This document shows, one piece after another, positions 9,566-19,303 of a stretch of 64,000 nucleotides of DNA (position 1 is the stretch's first letter; the number at the start of each line of letters is the position of its first letter). The stretch lies in assembly GCA_030424595.1 (NCBI GenBank), contig JAUHWG010000003.1, positions 310,001 through 374,000 on the forward strand, written 5' to 3'. The notes beneath the pieces were generated by a model. It worked only from the letters and a program-made list of their open reading frames with translations, ran no database searches and was not told the DNA's origin. This DNA is from Polyangia bacterium (lineage in GTDB: Bacteria; Myxococcota_A; Polyangia; Nannocystales; Nannocystaceae). The translations under genes were made by a program, and so were the position numbers.

Positions 9566-11077
9566 ATGCGCGCCCCCACCATCGCCATCACGCTGCTCAC
9601 GGCCACGCTCGCGCTCGCCTGCGATCGACGGGCGCCGGAGCCCGAGGGCGTGCAGGTTCGAGCGGCATCGACCCCGTCGGAGAGCCCGCCGCTGAAGTCC
9701 CCGGCCGCCGGCGAGCCCGCGCTGAGCGAGGCACCAAAGCCGCCGACGAGCTTTGATCTGGCCGCGATCGACGAGTACGTGGCGGCCTACGTCGCCCACA
9801 AGAAGCTGGTGGGGCTCAGCGTGGCGGTGATGCGCGAGGGGGAGATCGTGTTCGCCAAGGGCTATGGTCAGCGCTCGATCGAGTCGGGCGAGCCCGTCGT
9901 GCCCGAGACGGAGTTCGCGATCGCGTCGATCAGCAAGCAGTTTGTGTGCACGGCCGCGGCTTTGCTGGCTGAGGACGACAAGCTCTCCCTCGACGACAAG
10001 GTCGCCCGCTTTTTTCCAGAGGTCACACGCGCCGAGGACATCACGCTCTTCGACGCCCTGACCCACGTCTCCGGCTATCACGACTTCTACCCGCTGGACT
10101 TCGTCATCCCGCGCATGCGCGAGCCTGTCGACACGGACGCGCTGATCGCCGAGTTCGCCGGCATGCCCCTCGACTTTGAGCCGCGCTCGCGCTGGTCCTA
10201 CAGCAACACGGGCTACTTGATCGTCGGTCGCGCGGTCGAGCGTGTGGCAGGCGAGCCGCTGCACGAGCTGCTCAACCGGCGGATCTTCGTCCCCCTGGGC
10301 ATGGAGCACACCTGGTTTGGGGCCGAGCGGAGGCCGGCCACCGCGGCCACGGGCTACACCGCCTTCGCCCTCGGCGGGCCCGAGGAGGCGGTGCCCGAGG
10401 GAGCCGGGTGGATCCACGCGGCGGGGGCCATGTGGTCCACGCCCTCGGATCTTCTGCGCTGGGATCGCGCGCTGGTCAGCGGTGAGGTGGTCAAAGCGGA
10501 GACCTACGAGCGGATGACTACGCCTGTGCTCCTCTCCGGGGGAAGGCTCGCCGACTACGGCTGCGGGCTCGGGATCCGGCGCTTTCAGGGGGAGTCGATC
10601 CTCGTGCACACGGGGGGCGTCAGCGGCTTCTCGTCGAAGAACGCAGTCGTGCCGCGGACCAAGTCGGGCGTGGCGGTGATCTCCAACGGCGCTGGTGCGA
10701 GCCCCCATCCGGTCGCGGACACGATCCTCTCGCTGGTCATCGAAGCCGACCGCGGGACGCCCAAGGCCCCCGACGTGCAGGGTCCGGCCGCCGAGCTCGT
10801 CGCCCGCGATCTCGTCCGCCAGATGCAGGAGGGCAAGCTCGAGCGGAGCCGCCTGCACCCGGACTTCAGCGCCTACCTAAGCGACGCCCGGCTCGCAGCC
10901 GCGGCCCCACGGCTCAAGGCCCTCGGCGAGCCCGAGAAGGTGGAGGTGTTGTCTCGGCGCGAGCGGGGCGGCATGGAGGTCACGACCCTGAGCATCGCCT
11001 TCGCGTCGGAGCTCGTGCACGGGTCGATGTTCCGCATGCCTGACGGGACAGTGCAGCAGTTCCTGCTCTTTCGCTGA
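9566..11077 (+). CDS. beta-lactamase-fold serine hydrolase lipoprotein
   Basis: The protein has 503 residues. The N-terminus is a lipoprotein signal (TLLTATLALAC), so the enzyme is probably anchored at the periplasmic side or outer membrane. The class C beta-lactamase/penicillin-binding fold is shown by S121-I-S-K124 (SxxK nucleophile motif), Y212-S-N214 (YxN) and H348-T-G (in place of KTG). The order and spacing match the family of esterases, D-amino-acid peptidases and class C enzymes. A C-terminal domain of about 110 residues (from 'VQGPAAELVARDLVRQM') is the accessory domain often seen in this family. Real beta-lactamase activity cannot be inferred. Confidence 0.85.
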   Translation: MRAPTIAITLLTATLALACDRRAPEPEGVQVRAASTPSESPPLKSPAAGEPALSEAPKPPTSFDLAAIDEYVAAYVAHKKLVGLSVAVMREGEIVFAKGYGQRSIESGEPVVPETEFAIASISKQFVCTAAALLAEDDKLSLDDKVARFFPEVTRAEDITLFDALTHVSGYHDFYPLDFVIPRMREPVDTDALIAEFAGMPLDFEPRSRWSYSNTGYLIVGRAVERVAGEPLHELLNRRIFVPLGMEHTWFGAERRPATAATGYTAFALGGPEEAVPEGAGWIHAAGAMWSTPSDLLRWDRALVSGEVVKAETYERMTTPVLLSGGRLADYGCGLGIRRFQGESILVHTGGVSGFSSKNAVVPRTKSGVAVISNGAGASPHPVADTILSLVIEADRGTPKAPDVQGPAAELVARDLVRQMQEGKLERSRLHPDFSAYLSDARLAAAAPRLKALGEPEKVEVLSRRERGGMEVTTLSIAFASELVHGSMFRMPDGTVQQFLLFR

Positions 11078-11083
11078 GCGCCG

Positions 11084-11111
11084 TCGCCAGAGCGAGGATG
11101 ACCGCTGGCGA
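11084..11111. terminator. possible hairpin terminator between convergent genes
   Basis: A 7-bp inverted repeat (TCGCCAG 11084-11090, CTGGCGA 11105-11111) with a 14-base loop lies between the converging hydrolase and lipoprotein genes. There is no T tract, so the call is tentative. Confidence 0.35.
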
Positions 11112-12512
11112 TCAGGGCATGAAGAAGGCCCTGACCCACACGTTGTGCCCCTCGCCGAGCACCTGCTCGCTGCCGGCGACGACGGCGAACCCTGGGCCGA
11201 GGTCGAGCCCGCGCGCCTTGTCGTCGAGCGAGAGCCCCGGGTTGTCGTAGGTGGATCGCCACAGCTCGACGCCTGCTTTGTCGTAGCGAGCGACGAAGGT
11301 GTTCGCGAGCTGCCCTAGCTTCGACAGGGACCCGGCGACGAGGACACCGCCGTCGTCTAGCGCCGCGACGGCTGTCGCTTGATCCGCGAGGTCCGCGGAG
11401 CCTAGGTTGACGGTCCACAGCTCCGACCCCTGCGGATCAGAGCGACGGATGACGAGGTCGGATGAGAGGCCGATCCCCTGGCGTCCGACCCGAGTCCTCC
11501 CGAGATCGGGGTGAACCGCGAGATCATTCCAGACGTAGGCCTCTTCCCCGAGGACGACCGACACCACGGATCCATCGGCGGTCTTGAGCTCCGCGTTGAG
11601 GTCGCGGTTGACCCCCTCGGCGTCACTGCCGACGCCCACCATGTGGATCGACCCTCCGTGTGCGGTCACGCCAATGCACGAGGTAAAGAGGCCTTCTCCG
11701 CCGACATCGACCTCCCAGAGGAGATCGCCAGTGCTCGCGTCAAGGCTGCGGACAGGGCAATGTACGCTCTCCCCAGTCTCCTCTGCGCCGACGCCGATGA
11801 TCGCTCCCTCGCTGAAGACGAGGCCCTCGACGGTCGTAAACAGATCGCTGTCGATCGGATCCGCATAGCTCCAGATGAGCTCACCCTCGGCGTCGAGCTT
11901 GCGGATGCTCGCTGTCACGACCTCGGCGCTCGGCCGCTCGGTGCCACCTACGTAGACCGCGTTGTCGTCCCCGACGGCCACGGAGTTGAGGTGATCCAGG
12001 CCGCCCCCGTCTCCTGCGAAGGTTCTCTCCCAGAGCAGCCCTCCATCGCTATCGAGCGCGAGAACGAGCTGGTCTTGACCCTCTCCAGCTCGCTCCGTGA
12101 CGCCCACGACGTAGATGCGGCCGCTGCTGTCGACGGCCACGTCGGTCGCGATATCGTCGCCTCCGCGTCCGCCGTCAAAGCTCCGCGTCCACTTGATCCC
12201 CGCCGCGAGGGTGCAGGCTGCGGTGCATCCGTCGTCGTCGTCGTCGTTTTGGTCATCGCAGGCCTCACCGTCATCGATCGTGCCGTCTCCGCACACGGGC
12301 GAGGGGGCGCCGCTGGTCTCCTCGCCGGTGGTCGTCGGGGACGTACTCCCGGAGCTTGTCCCCGTCGTCCCGAAGGAGGTGGGCCCTGTATCCGCCGTCG
12401 CGTCGGTCTCGGAGACGCTGAACGGATCGTCCTTAGGGCAGCCGGACAGCGCGATCAAGGCGAGCGCGAGGGTAGGGCAGCGCAGCTGGGTGAGGGCCGA
12501 GTGGGGTCGCAT
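11112..12512 (-). CDS. lipoprotein with DUF4215 Cys-rich repeat and beta-propeller
   Basis: The protein has 466 residues from ATG 12512, chosen because it gives a lipoprotein signal (LALALIALSGC); the frame stays open further upstream. A Thr/Ser/Gly linker (SGSTSPTTTGEETSG) follows, then one DUF4215-type motif (VCGDGTIDDGEACDDQNDDD), then about 330 residues of repeats such as 'DVAVDSSGRIYVVGVTERAG' and 'NSVAVGDDNAVYVGGTE', typical of delta-60/SBBP propellers. These surface proteins are abundant in myxobacteria; their ligands are mostly unknown. It is divergent from the ECF sigma gene, with a shared AT-rich element between them. Confidence 0.8.
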   Translation of the reverse strand: MRPHSALTQLRCPTLALALIALSGCPKDDPFSVSETDATADTGPTSFGTTGTSSGSTSPTTTGEETSGAPSPVCGDGTIDDGEACDDQNDDDDDGCTAACTLAAGIKWTRSFDGGRGGDDIATDVAVDSSGRIYVVGVTERAGEGQDQLVLALDSDGGLLWERTFAGDGGGLDHLNSVAVGDDNAVYVGGTERPSAEVVTASIRKLDAEGELIWSYADPIDSDLFTTVEGLVFSEGAIIGVGAEETGESVHCPVRSLDASTGDLLWEVDVGGEGLFTSCIGVTAHGGSIHMVGVGSDAEGVNRDLNAELKTADGSVVSVVLGEEAYVWNDLAVHPDLGRTRVGRQGIGLSSDLVIRRSDPQGSELWTVNLGSADLADQATAVAALDDGGVLVAGSLSKLGQLANTFVARYDKAGVELWRSTYDNPGLSLDDKARGLDLGPGFAVVAGSEQVLGEGHNVWVRAFFMP

Positions 12513-12553
12513 ATGGATAGGTGCTGCGAGCGGCGACCGTGATCCCCTCGCCG

Positions 12554-12580
12554 TCGAATATTTATTGGACGACGGTCGCT
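12554..12580 (+). promoter_or_regulatory. AT-rich element upstream of ECF sigma gene
   Basis: TCGAATATTTATTGGACGA is unusually AT-rich for this DNA. A similar sequence, TCGACAAATTATTCGACGA, lies at 52625-52643, in a comparable position upstream of the second ECF sigma gene. It may be a promoter or operator used by both. The similarity was seen by eye. Confidence 0.4.
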
Positions 12581-12653
12581 TTCGACCGAGTCGGATGAGC
12601 CGGACGAAACGACCCTTGACGGTCGAGCGCGGCGGCGATGATGCTGAGTGACG

Positions 12654-13286
12654 ATGGATGGTGACAGAGCGCTGCTGGAGGCGTGGCAGGGTGGATCTCG
12701 TGAGGCGGGCGGAGCCCTCATCAAGCGCCACTATGCGGCGATCTACCGCTTCTTCCACGGCAAGGCGCCGCCCTACGCCTGCGAGGATCTGGCCCAGAGG
12801 ACCTTCGAGGTGCTCTGTCGACGGCCGGACGCCTACCGCTCGGAGGGGAGCTTTCGCGCATATCTCTACGGAGTCGCCCGCTACGTCTGGCTGGGTTGGG
12901 CCCGGCGAGACCGTGAGCATCGTCAGCTAGTCTCCCAGACATGTCCAGGTCCGAGCCCGAGCGGCGCACTAGCGGCGCATGAGGAGCAGCAGATCGTCGC
13001 GACGGCGCTGCGGCAGCTCGACTTTGACGATCAAGCGCTGATCGAGCTCAAGGACTGGGAGGGGCTGACCCAGGCGGAGCTCGCCGCTCTCTTTGAGGTG
13101 CCCCGGCCGACCGTCGCTCGCCGGCTGCAGCGGGCCCGGGCTCGGCTTCGGCGCAGGGTAGAGGCGCTCCTCGCAGAGCCCCGTGACCGCGACATCGTCC
13201 TCCGCAACCTGGAGAGTTGCATGCAGAGCATCCGCGCATGCCTCGATCGCGGAGAGCACCTTGAGGGGGCGAAGGGTGGGGCCTAG
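12654..13286 (+). CDS. ECF-type RNA polymerase sigma factor
   Basis: The protein has 210 residues from ATG 12654; a GTG at 12648 is the alternative. Sigma region 2 is seen as 'ALIKRHYAAIYRFFHGK' through 'LAQRTFEVLCRRPDAYRSE' and 'FRAYLYGVARYVWLGW'. Region 4 is the helix-turn-helix 'LTQAELAALFEVPRPTVARR'. No region 3 is present, as expected for group 4 sigma factors. The stop codon lies inside the next gene, a Ser/Thr kinase, whose GTG start at 13276 gives an 11-bp overlap. The two are therefore probably translated together, and the kinase may control the sigma factor in place of an anti-sigma protein. The second sigma factor in the window has the same length. Confidence 0.88.
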   Translation: MDGDRALLEAWQGGSREAGGALIKRHYAAIYRFFHGKAPPYACEDLAQRTFEVLCRRPDAYRSEGSFRAYLYGVARYVWLGWARRDREHRQLVSQTCPGPSPSGALAAHEEQQIVATALRQLDFDDQALIELKDWEGLTQAELAALFEVPRPTVARRLQRARARLRRRVEALLAEPRDRDIVLRNLESCMQSIRACLDRGEHLEGAKGGA

Positions 13287-16200
13287 ACCGAGTGCAGGGG
13301 CGCGACATGACCATCCGGATCCGCCGTCCTCAGGCCGAGTTCGAGAGGCGCGAGGACGACTCCTCGCCAGGATCGACGAGCTCAGCCGAGGTGGAGCGGC
13401 GGACGCGGCCGAGGTCGATGACACGAGCCGTCGCTACATCGTCGGCGAGGTGATCGCGTCTGGAGGCTTTGGCATCATCCACCGCTCCTACGATCGCCGT
13501 CTTCGCCGCGAGGTCGCGCTCAAGGTGTCGCGCACTTCGTCACCAGCGGATCAGCAGCGCCTCCTCCTCGAGGCAGCGCTCACCGCACGCCTCGAGCACC
13601 CCGGGATCATCCCGATCCATGACGTCGGCAGGCTCACCGGGGGTAGATCCTATTACTGTATGAGCCTCCTTGAGGGAGGTGCGCTGAGCGATGCGATCGA
13701 CGCGAGGTCAAACCTCCAGGGGCGGCTGTACCTCCTGGAGCAGGTCCTCTCGGTCGCAGATGCCGTCGCCTATGCCCATCGCCGAGGGATCATTCACCGC
13801 GATCTAAAGCCCGCGAACATACTCTTGGGAGGGCAGGGGCAGGCGGTCATCATCGACTGGGGACTGGCGAAGATCTGCGATCAGTCGGCCGAAGAGGAGC
13901 TCAAGGCGCCCTGCGAGGACGGGGCGACGGGAGGCCTGGAGACTGAGCGCGGCGCTGTCCTCGGCACGCTCCAGTACATGGCGCCGGAGCAGGCCCGAGG
14001 CGAGACGATCGACGCTCAGGCTGATGTCTTCGCCCTCGGGGCGCTCCTCTTTCACGTCCTGGCAGGACGGCCTCCCTACGTTGAGGCCGAGCGCAGCGAG
14101 CTCCTCCGGCGTATCCGCGCTGGAGCGCGGGATGATCTTCGAGGCCTCGTCCCTGAGGTGCCGCGCGACCTCGCCGCGATCGTCTCGCGGGCGCTCGCGC
14201 CACAGCGCGCCGATCGCTATGTCGACGCGGAGGGGGTCGCCGCCGACCTGCGCTCCTTCCTGACAGGCCATGTGGTCGAGGCTCACGCCTATCACGTTGG
14301 CGAGCTCGTCCGTCTCTGGGTCCGCCGCAACCGTGTCGCGGCGCAGGTGTCCGGCTTCGCGAGCGCCGTCCTGCTCATGGGGAGCTTCACCTTTGTCCAC
14401 GCGCTCCGCGGGGAGACGGAGCGTGCGAAGGAGGCAGAGGCCGCTGCGCTCGCGCTTGGGGGGCTCGCGGAGTCGCGGGCCGAGGCGGCGATCCTCGCCC
14501 GCGCTCGCTCGATCCTCGACGATGACCCAAGCGAGGCGATCTTGCTCTTGCGACAGGTCTCAGTAGAGACTGACGAGGAGCTTGGCCGGGCCCGTCAGAT
14601 CGCGATCGCGGCGGCCGGTCGGGATCGTCCGACGCTGGTCCTCCAAGGTCACCGCGCGACCATTCGCAGCATCACAGCCCTCAGCGACGGTGGTCTTGCG
14701 AGCGTGGACGGGGGCGGTTCGGTGTGGCTTTGGGACCTCGCGACTGGTCGCGGTGAGGAGATCCTGGATCTCGGCGCTCCCGACGGTGTGGTCGTCGCTG
14801 CCGCGGACGGATCGACCTGGGCGGCGCTTAGCGATGAGGTCGGCTTTGTGTTCCGCGAAGACGGCATGCCTGAGGTGCTCGACATCGGCCTCCTTCGGGG
14901 TATAGGCGGCAGAGTCGAGGCGACCTTCGCCCGCGACGGGGGCTGGCTCCTCGTCAGCTCGCGAAGAGGAGGAGTTCACGCCTGGCCCGGTCTCCGCGTC
15001 TGGGACCTCCGCAGTCCCGTCGCTACGCTAAAGCTCGCGGTCGACGGCCAGACCCGTGGCGCGCTCAGCCCAAGCGGCGAGACGGTCGCGGTCGGGGGGC
15101 GACACGAAGGCGCCGCGCTGATCACCTCGGGGCAACGCAGACTCCTGCCGCGAGAGCTCCGACCGCAGGCGTTCTCCGGTGATGGCGAATACCTCGTAGG
15201 CTCCCATCGCGGGCAGCTCAAGACGGCGGTGTACTCGTCGCGATCCGGCGCTCTCGAGACCTTCGACGATCGCGTGGTGATGCCGGTCGAAGGAGACTCT
15301 GTCCTGGTCCACGGTCTCGCGCGCGCTCGCTTGCCCCTGAGCCGCGACTACCGCCTCGCCCTTCGATCTCTGCGCACAGGAGAGGAGCGCTGGAGCCTAC
15401 CGCTGCAAGAGTTCGCCGACCGTGAGGTGCTCCGCTCCCTCTGGGGACCCGATCAACGCGTGGCGATCGACGAGCGAGGTCATCGCCTCGCGCTCGGGCT
15501 CGCCGGCGCTTGGCGGATCTACTCGCTGCTAGACGGCACGCTCCTACAGAGGCTCGATGTCGAGCCCTCAATAGGCACCTTCTCGAGCGACGGTGCGTTC
15601 GTCGACGCCGACGGCCACGAGCTGCGGGTCTGGCGAGCACCTGCAGGGGCGGAGCCTGCGAAGTCATCGCTCCTCGCTGTCGCCGCCGACGGATCCGCGA
15701 CCCTACGCCGCGAGTGGGGTGGGGGACCCTTGCAGCTGGACCAGGGAGTCGGGGGTCCCTCGCCTTTCGAAGCTTCGGGATGCGATGACACCCCCCTGCG
15801 GAGAGCCTTGGTGAATGGGCGTGGCGACGCTCTCATCGTCACGAAGAGGGGGTATTGCATCGTCTCCAGCGGCAGCTTCGGCCGACGCGTGGATACGGAG
15901 GTTAAGGTCTCGGCCGCCGCCCTCGCGAGCTCGACCGCCGCCTACGCAATCGGCAGAGACGACGGGGTCGTCGAGCTCGTGGGCGCTGGGGGGGGTCCGT
16001 CCCGCGCAGTACAGCTCCCAGAGAAGGTCGTCGGGCTTTGGATCGACTCTGCGGGCGCGTCGACCTACGCAGTGACGCAAGGCGGAGCGGTCTTCCGGAT
16101 CCAAGGATCAGGGCGACCCCTCCTCCTCGAAGAAGGGGGGGATCGCTCTCACTCTTTGATCGGAGCCGCGCTCCACCCAAGCCAGGATACCGTGGCCATC

Positions 16201-16680
16201 GTCGCCCCGTCCCGTGCGCGCGTGCTCATCCACGACGGCGACCGCAGGGCCTACGCCCGCCTCGACCCTCCCCTCAGCGACGTGCCGGCGGCGGCCTACA
16301 GCCGGAGTGGACGCCTCGCTCTCGCCACAGCCGACGAGTCCGTCACGATCCTCGAGCCTGACGCAGCTGCACGACAGACCCTGCGACTCCACACGGTTGT
16401 CACCGGCTTCGCGTTTGCCGACGAGAAGACCCTCATCGCGGTCACCTCCGACGGCTCGCTTATCCGCGTCGACCTCGCGCTCGGCGATTGGATCACCCTT
16501 CGGGACGCCTGGATCCGCCCTTCGTCGGGCGCGACGGCGCTCTCGATCCGGAGCGACGGTGCGATCTTCGGCCTACGCGTCTTCGAGTCGGCATTTCTCC
16601 CGCCGAACCATGTGCCCGCTGAGCGCGGAGCCTTTGCGCGATGGCTGGTGACGACGAATCGACCACATCGCGGCTCGTGA
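13276..16680 (+). CDS. transmembrane Ser/Thr kinase with divergent C-terminal propeller
   Basis: The protein has 1134 residues from GTG 13276, which overlaps the end of the sigma gene; the frame is open further upstream but inside that gene. The kinase domain covers about residues 54-330: ASGGFGIIHRSYD loop, K83, H174-R-D176, and D194-W-G196 in place of DFG, a variant common in this kinase group that keeps the metal-binding Asp. A transmembrane helix (SGFASAVLLMGSFTFV) follows, then a helical segment (EAAALALGGLAESRAEAAI), then about 650 residues of degenerate WD40-like repeats (LVLQGHRATIRSITALSDGG and later blades). The overlap with the ECF sigma gene suggests a shared signalling pathway. 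Confidence 0.87.
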   Translation: MGPRPSAGARHDHPDPPSSGRVREARGRLLARIDELSRGGAADAAEVDDTSRRYIVGEVIASGGFGIIHRSYDRRLRREVALKVSRTSSPADQQRLLLEAALTARLEHPGIIPIHDVGRLTGGRSYYCMSLLEGGALSDAIDARSNLQGRLYLLEQVLSVADAVAYAHRRGIIHRDLKPANILLGGQGQAVIIDWGLAKICDQSAEEELKAPCEDGATGGLETERGAVLGTLQYMAPEQARGETIDAQADVFALGALLFHVLAGRPPYVEAERSELLRRIRAGARDDLRGLVPEVPRDLAAIVSRALAPQRADRYVDAEGVAADLRSFLTGHVVEAHAYHVGELVRLWVRRNRVAAQVSGFASAVLLMGSFTFVHALRGETERAKEAEAAALALGGLAESRAEAAILARARSILDDDPSEAILLLRQVSVETDEELGRARQIAIAAAGRDRPTLVLQGHRATIRSITALSDGGLASVDGGGSVWLWDLATGRGEEILDLGAPDGVVVAAADGSTWAALSDEVGFVFREDGMPEVLDIGLLRGIGGRVEATFARDGGWLLVSSRRGGVHAWPGLRVWDLRSPVATLKLAVDGQTRGALSPSGETVAVGGRHEGAALITSGQRRLLPRELRPQAFSGDGEYLVGSHRGQLKTAVYSSRSGALETFDDRVVMPVEGDSVLVHGLARARLPLSRDYRLALRSLRTGEERWSLPLQEFADREVLRSLWGPDQRVAIDERGHRLALGLAGAWRIYSLLDGTLLQRLDVEPSIGTFSSDGAFVDADGHELRVWRAPAGAEPAKSSLLAVAADGSATLRREWGGGPLQLDQGVGGPSPFEASGCDDTPLRRALVNGRGDALIVTKRGYCIVSSGSFGRRVDTEVKVSAAALASSTAAYAIGRDDGVVELVGAGGGPSRAVQLPEKVVGLWIDSAGASTYAVTQGGAVFRIQGSGRPLLLEEGGDRSHSLIGAALHPSQDTVAIVAPSRARVLIHDGDRRAYARLDPPLSDVPAAAYSRSGRLALATADESVTILEPDAAARQTLRLHTVVTGFAFADEKTLIAVTSDGSLIRVDLALGDWITLRDAWIRPSSGATALSIRSDGAIFGLRVFESAFLPPNHVPAERGAFARWLVTTNRPHRGS

Positions 16681-16685
16681 GCGAG

Positions 16686-16717
16686 CCCGACCGCGACGGT
16701 GGACTGATGCGGTCGGG
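16686..16717. terminator. possible hairpin terminator
   Basis: A perfect 9-bp inverted repeat (CCCGACCGC 16686-16694, GCGGTCGGG 16709-16717) starts six bases after the kinase stop codon. It has no T tract. The downstream gene converges. Confidence 0.45.
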
Positions 16718-16870
16718 TATCGCGAGAGCCGCGCAGGGTGCGGCCAGCGGACGTATCGCCGAGATGCCGCGGGGCCCTGCGATGAGGCAGGTGCGGTCGG
16801 GGACCCATGGAGGCCGAGGACTCGGCCTTGCAGGCTCGACGCGGGCGTCCAGGGCCGAGGCAGCGCACTT

Positions 16871-19303
16871 CTACCGGATCTTCAGCCGCCGGCTCGCCTT
16901 GACGAACACGACGGAGAACCCCCGAAGCCGGGGCAGCAAGGCAGCAGCAGGCTCCTTCTTGGTGCGCTCGATCGGCTGGAGCTCGACGGTCCGGGTCCCG
17001 AGGTTGACGTTGCAGGCATAGCAGCCTCCGCGCACCTCAAGGCGGCGCGGAAAGTCCTGCGGCAGCGAGAGGGCCTCGCGAGGATCGAGCCCGGCTTGGA
17101 GCGCCAGCTCGGTCGGTCGCGGGAGGATGTCCTCATGCTCCAGGAGCGCGAGGTCCTGGAGACTCTCGACCCCGAGCGTCTCGATCTTCTGACGGAGGAA
17201 GGATGTGGCGCTCTCCGGCGCCGGCGGAAAGCTCAGGCGCTCGCGCTGACACGCCTGCTCCAGCAAACCCCACGCGTGCACCGCGTCGAGCAGCAGCGCG
17301 GCCAGCCCCTTCAGCCGCGCGCCGCGGAGCACCAGCTGCACCAGCCCGTCCAGGAGCGCCGCTCCGCGGAGAACCTCGGTGCCGCTCGAGATCGTCACGC
17401 CAGCCAAGGTTCGATCGACCTCGGCGACGACCTCGCCCCGCACCGCCTTGATGACGCCGATCTGCGCCTCTCCGAGCCCTAGACGCGCGACCTCGGCGAG
17501 CGGCAGCCCCATCAGCAGCCGGCCGACACCGCGGGTCCGCTGTCCGCTGCCGATCCACTCGCGCTCCAGCACCACGCCCGCCTGCGGAGGTTTTGGCCCC
17601 TCGTCGAGCTCGAGCGCGGGCACGCGGTACGGAACCAGGAAGAGTTCCTGCTCTCCGTTGCCCCACGGCTCCCCGCCCCGCGCTGGCGTGTCCCGTTGTT
17701 GTCGACGATCGGCCCGCTTGCGGCGCACGAAGACGAGCTCGGGCACCTGCGCGGCCACCCACCGTGTCAGCTCCGCGTGGGGCGGCGCAGGGGCGTCCTG
17801 CGCGGCGACCAGGCGACGTAGGGACTGGGAGAGTCGACGACACTCCGAGAGCGTGCGCGCGCGAACGCCATGACGCCGCGCGTCAGCCGAGCGGAGCACG
17901 CGCATCGCCACATCGACCTCATCGGCGGCCCCCTTCAGCAACGGCAGTCGTGCTTCGCTCTGCGCCGGCGTCGGGTAGGGCTCGAAGAGCTCGCGGCCGA
18001 CCTCCATCACCGCCACCAGGTCGCACACAGCGGCCGCGTAGGCCGGCGGAGGACAGGTCAGGAGACGCGCTCCGACCCAGGACACCGGGAGACACGCTTG
18101 GACCCTCCCACGCTCTGTGAGGCGGCCATCCACCCCGACCGCGCCGTGCTCCCGAAGCCGCTCAAGCGCCGACTCCAGGGCGAACGCAGGCGGTGGTGTC
18201 ACCCACGGCAACGACGCGGCCTCGGCAGGCGCAACGCCGCACATCCCCACCCGCAGGAGGACATCGTCGAGGACGATACGCTCGACCTGCGGTGGGGTGG
18301 TGGCCTCGAGCTGGAAGGACTCGGACCACAGACGCACGCAGACGCCGGCTTGAACTCGGCCGGCTCGGCCCCGTCGCTGCTCCGCGGAGGCCAGCGAGAT
18401 CGGGACGACCGCCAGCACGACCTTGCCCTGGCGATGCACATGCCGACGCACGAGCCCGCTGTCGACCACGGTCGTGACCGAAGGGATCGTCATCGAGGTC
18501 TCGGCGACGTTTGTCGCCAGGAACACGCGCCGTCGCCCTGCGGGTTCGAGCGCAGCCTGCATCTCGCGGGATGAAATCCCGCCGTGCAGGGGAAGGACAT
18601 CCACCTCCTGGTGATGGGCGAGCGCCCCCGAACAAGCGCCGATCTCTCGCTTGCCAGGGAGGAACACGAGCACGTCGCCCGAAGACCGCTGCAGGGCCTC
18701 GTCCACCGCCGACCGGACACGCTCCGGGAGGCCGTCGAGGGTCGGACCCGATCCCCCAGACCACCGCGCCGTGACCTCGAACGCCCGTCCCTCCGCCGAG
18801 AGGATCTCGGCCCCGAGCGCCTCGCCCAGGGCCTCGCGCTCTAGCGTGGCCGAACAGACGACCAACGCCGCGTCGGGCCCCAAGCGGCCGTGCTGGACCA
18901 GCGCCGTCACCAGATCCGTCTCCCAGCCCCGCTCGTGAAACTCGTCGACGAGGACCCCGGCGAAGCGCCGCGACCCCTCGCTCCCCAGCAGCGCGAGGGC
19001 CATCCCAGGGGTCACGAAGAGAATCTCGGTCTTCGGAGACTCCGCCGCGTCGAATCGGACCCGGTATCCCGCTCGCGCGCCCACGGTCTCGCCGCGGAGC
19101 TTGGCTCCGTAGGTCGCCAGCGCCCGCGCGGCCACCCGACGGGGCTCGACCACCAGCACCGGCCCGCCGAGAGCGTCGGCCATCCACCACGGGAGCCGCG
19201 TCGACTTGCCCGATCCTGTGGGCGCCGAGACCACGAGCCTGGATCCGGCCACGCAGGAGGCGACGAAGCGCCCCTGCAGCGCGTCGATCGGCAACGGGAG
19301 CAT
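16871..19303 (-). CDS. hrpB: HrpB-like DEAH-box ATP-dependent RNA helicase
   Basis: The protein has 810 residues from ATG 19303, close to the usual length of HrpB. The start was chosen because 'MLPLPIDALQ' places the Walker A motif (SAPTGSGKST, about 26-35) where HrpB has it; the frame continues upstream without similarity. Motif II is D120-E-F-H123, the DEFH form typical of HrpB. Also present are 'VVCSATLERE' (motif III) and 'SAEQRRGRAGR' (motif VI). The helicase core, winged-helix and ratchet regions are recognisable. The last 200 residues do not show the usual HrpB C-terminal signature and instead end with 'VRGGCYACNVNLGTRTVELQ'. The physiological role of HrpB is poorly defined even in E. 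coli. Confidence 0.82.
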   Translation of the reverse strand: MLPLPIDALQGRFVASCVAGSRLVVSAPTGSGKSTRLPWWMADALGGPVLVVEPRRVAARALATYGAKLRGETVGARAGYRVRFDAAESPKTEILFVTPGMALALLGSEGSRRFAGVLVDEFHERGWETDLVTALVQHGRLGPDAALVVCSATLEREALGEALGAEILSAEGRAFEVTARWSGGSGPTLDGLPERVRSAVDEALQRSSGDVLVFLPGKREIGACSGALAHHQEVDVLPLHGGISSREMQAALEPAGRRRVFLATNVAETSMTIPSVTTVVDSGLVRRHVHRQGKVVLAVVPISLASAEQRRGRAGRVQAGVCVRLWSESFQLEATTPPQVERIVLDDVLLRVGMCGVAPAEAASLPWVTPPPAFALESALERLREHGAVGVDGRLTERGRVQACLPVSWVGARLLTCPPPAYAAAVCDLVAVMEVGRELFEPYPTPAQSEARLPLLKGAADEVDVAMRVLRSADARRHGVRARTLSECRRLSQSLRRLVAAQDAPAPPHAELTRWVAAQVPELVFVRRKRADRRQQRDTPARGGEPWGNGEQELFLVPYRVPALELDEGPKPPQAGVVLEREWIGSGQRTRGVGRLLMGLPLAEVARLGLGEAQIGVIKAVRGEVVAEVDRTLAGVTISSGTEVLRGAALLDGLVQLVLRGARLKGLAALLLDAVHAWGLLEQACQRERLSFPPAPESATSFLRQKIETLGVESLQDLALLEHEDILPRPTELALQAGLDPREALSLPQDFPRRLEVRGGCYACNVNLGTRTVELQPIERTKKEPAAALLPRLRGFSVVFVKASRRLKIR

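Noticed and set aside
8188..9606. Long minus-strand frames opposite the WD40 region
   Set aside because: They repeat with the WD40 period and are composition shadows of the real gene.
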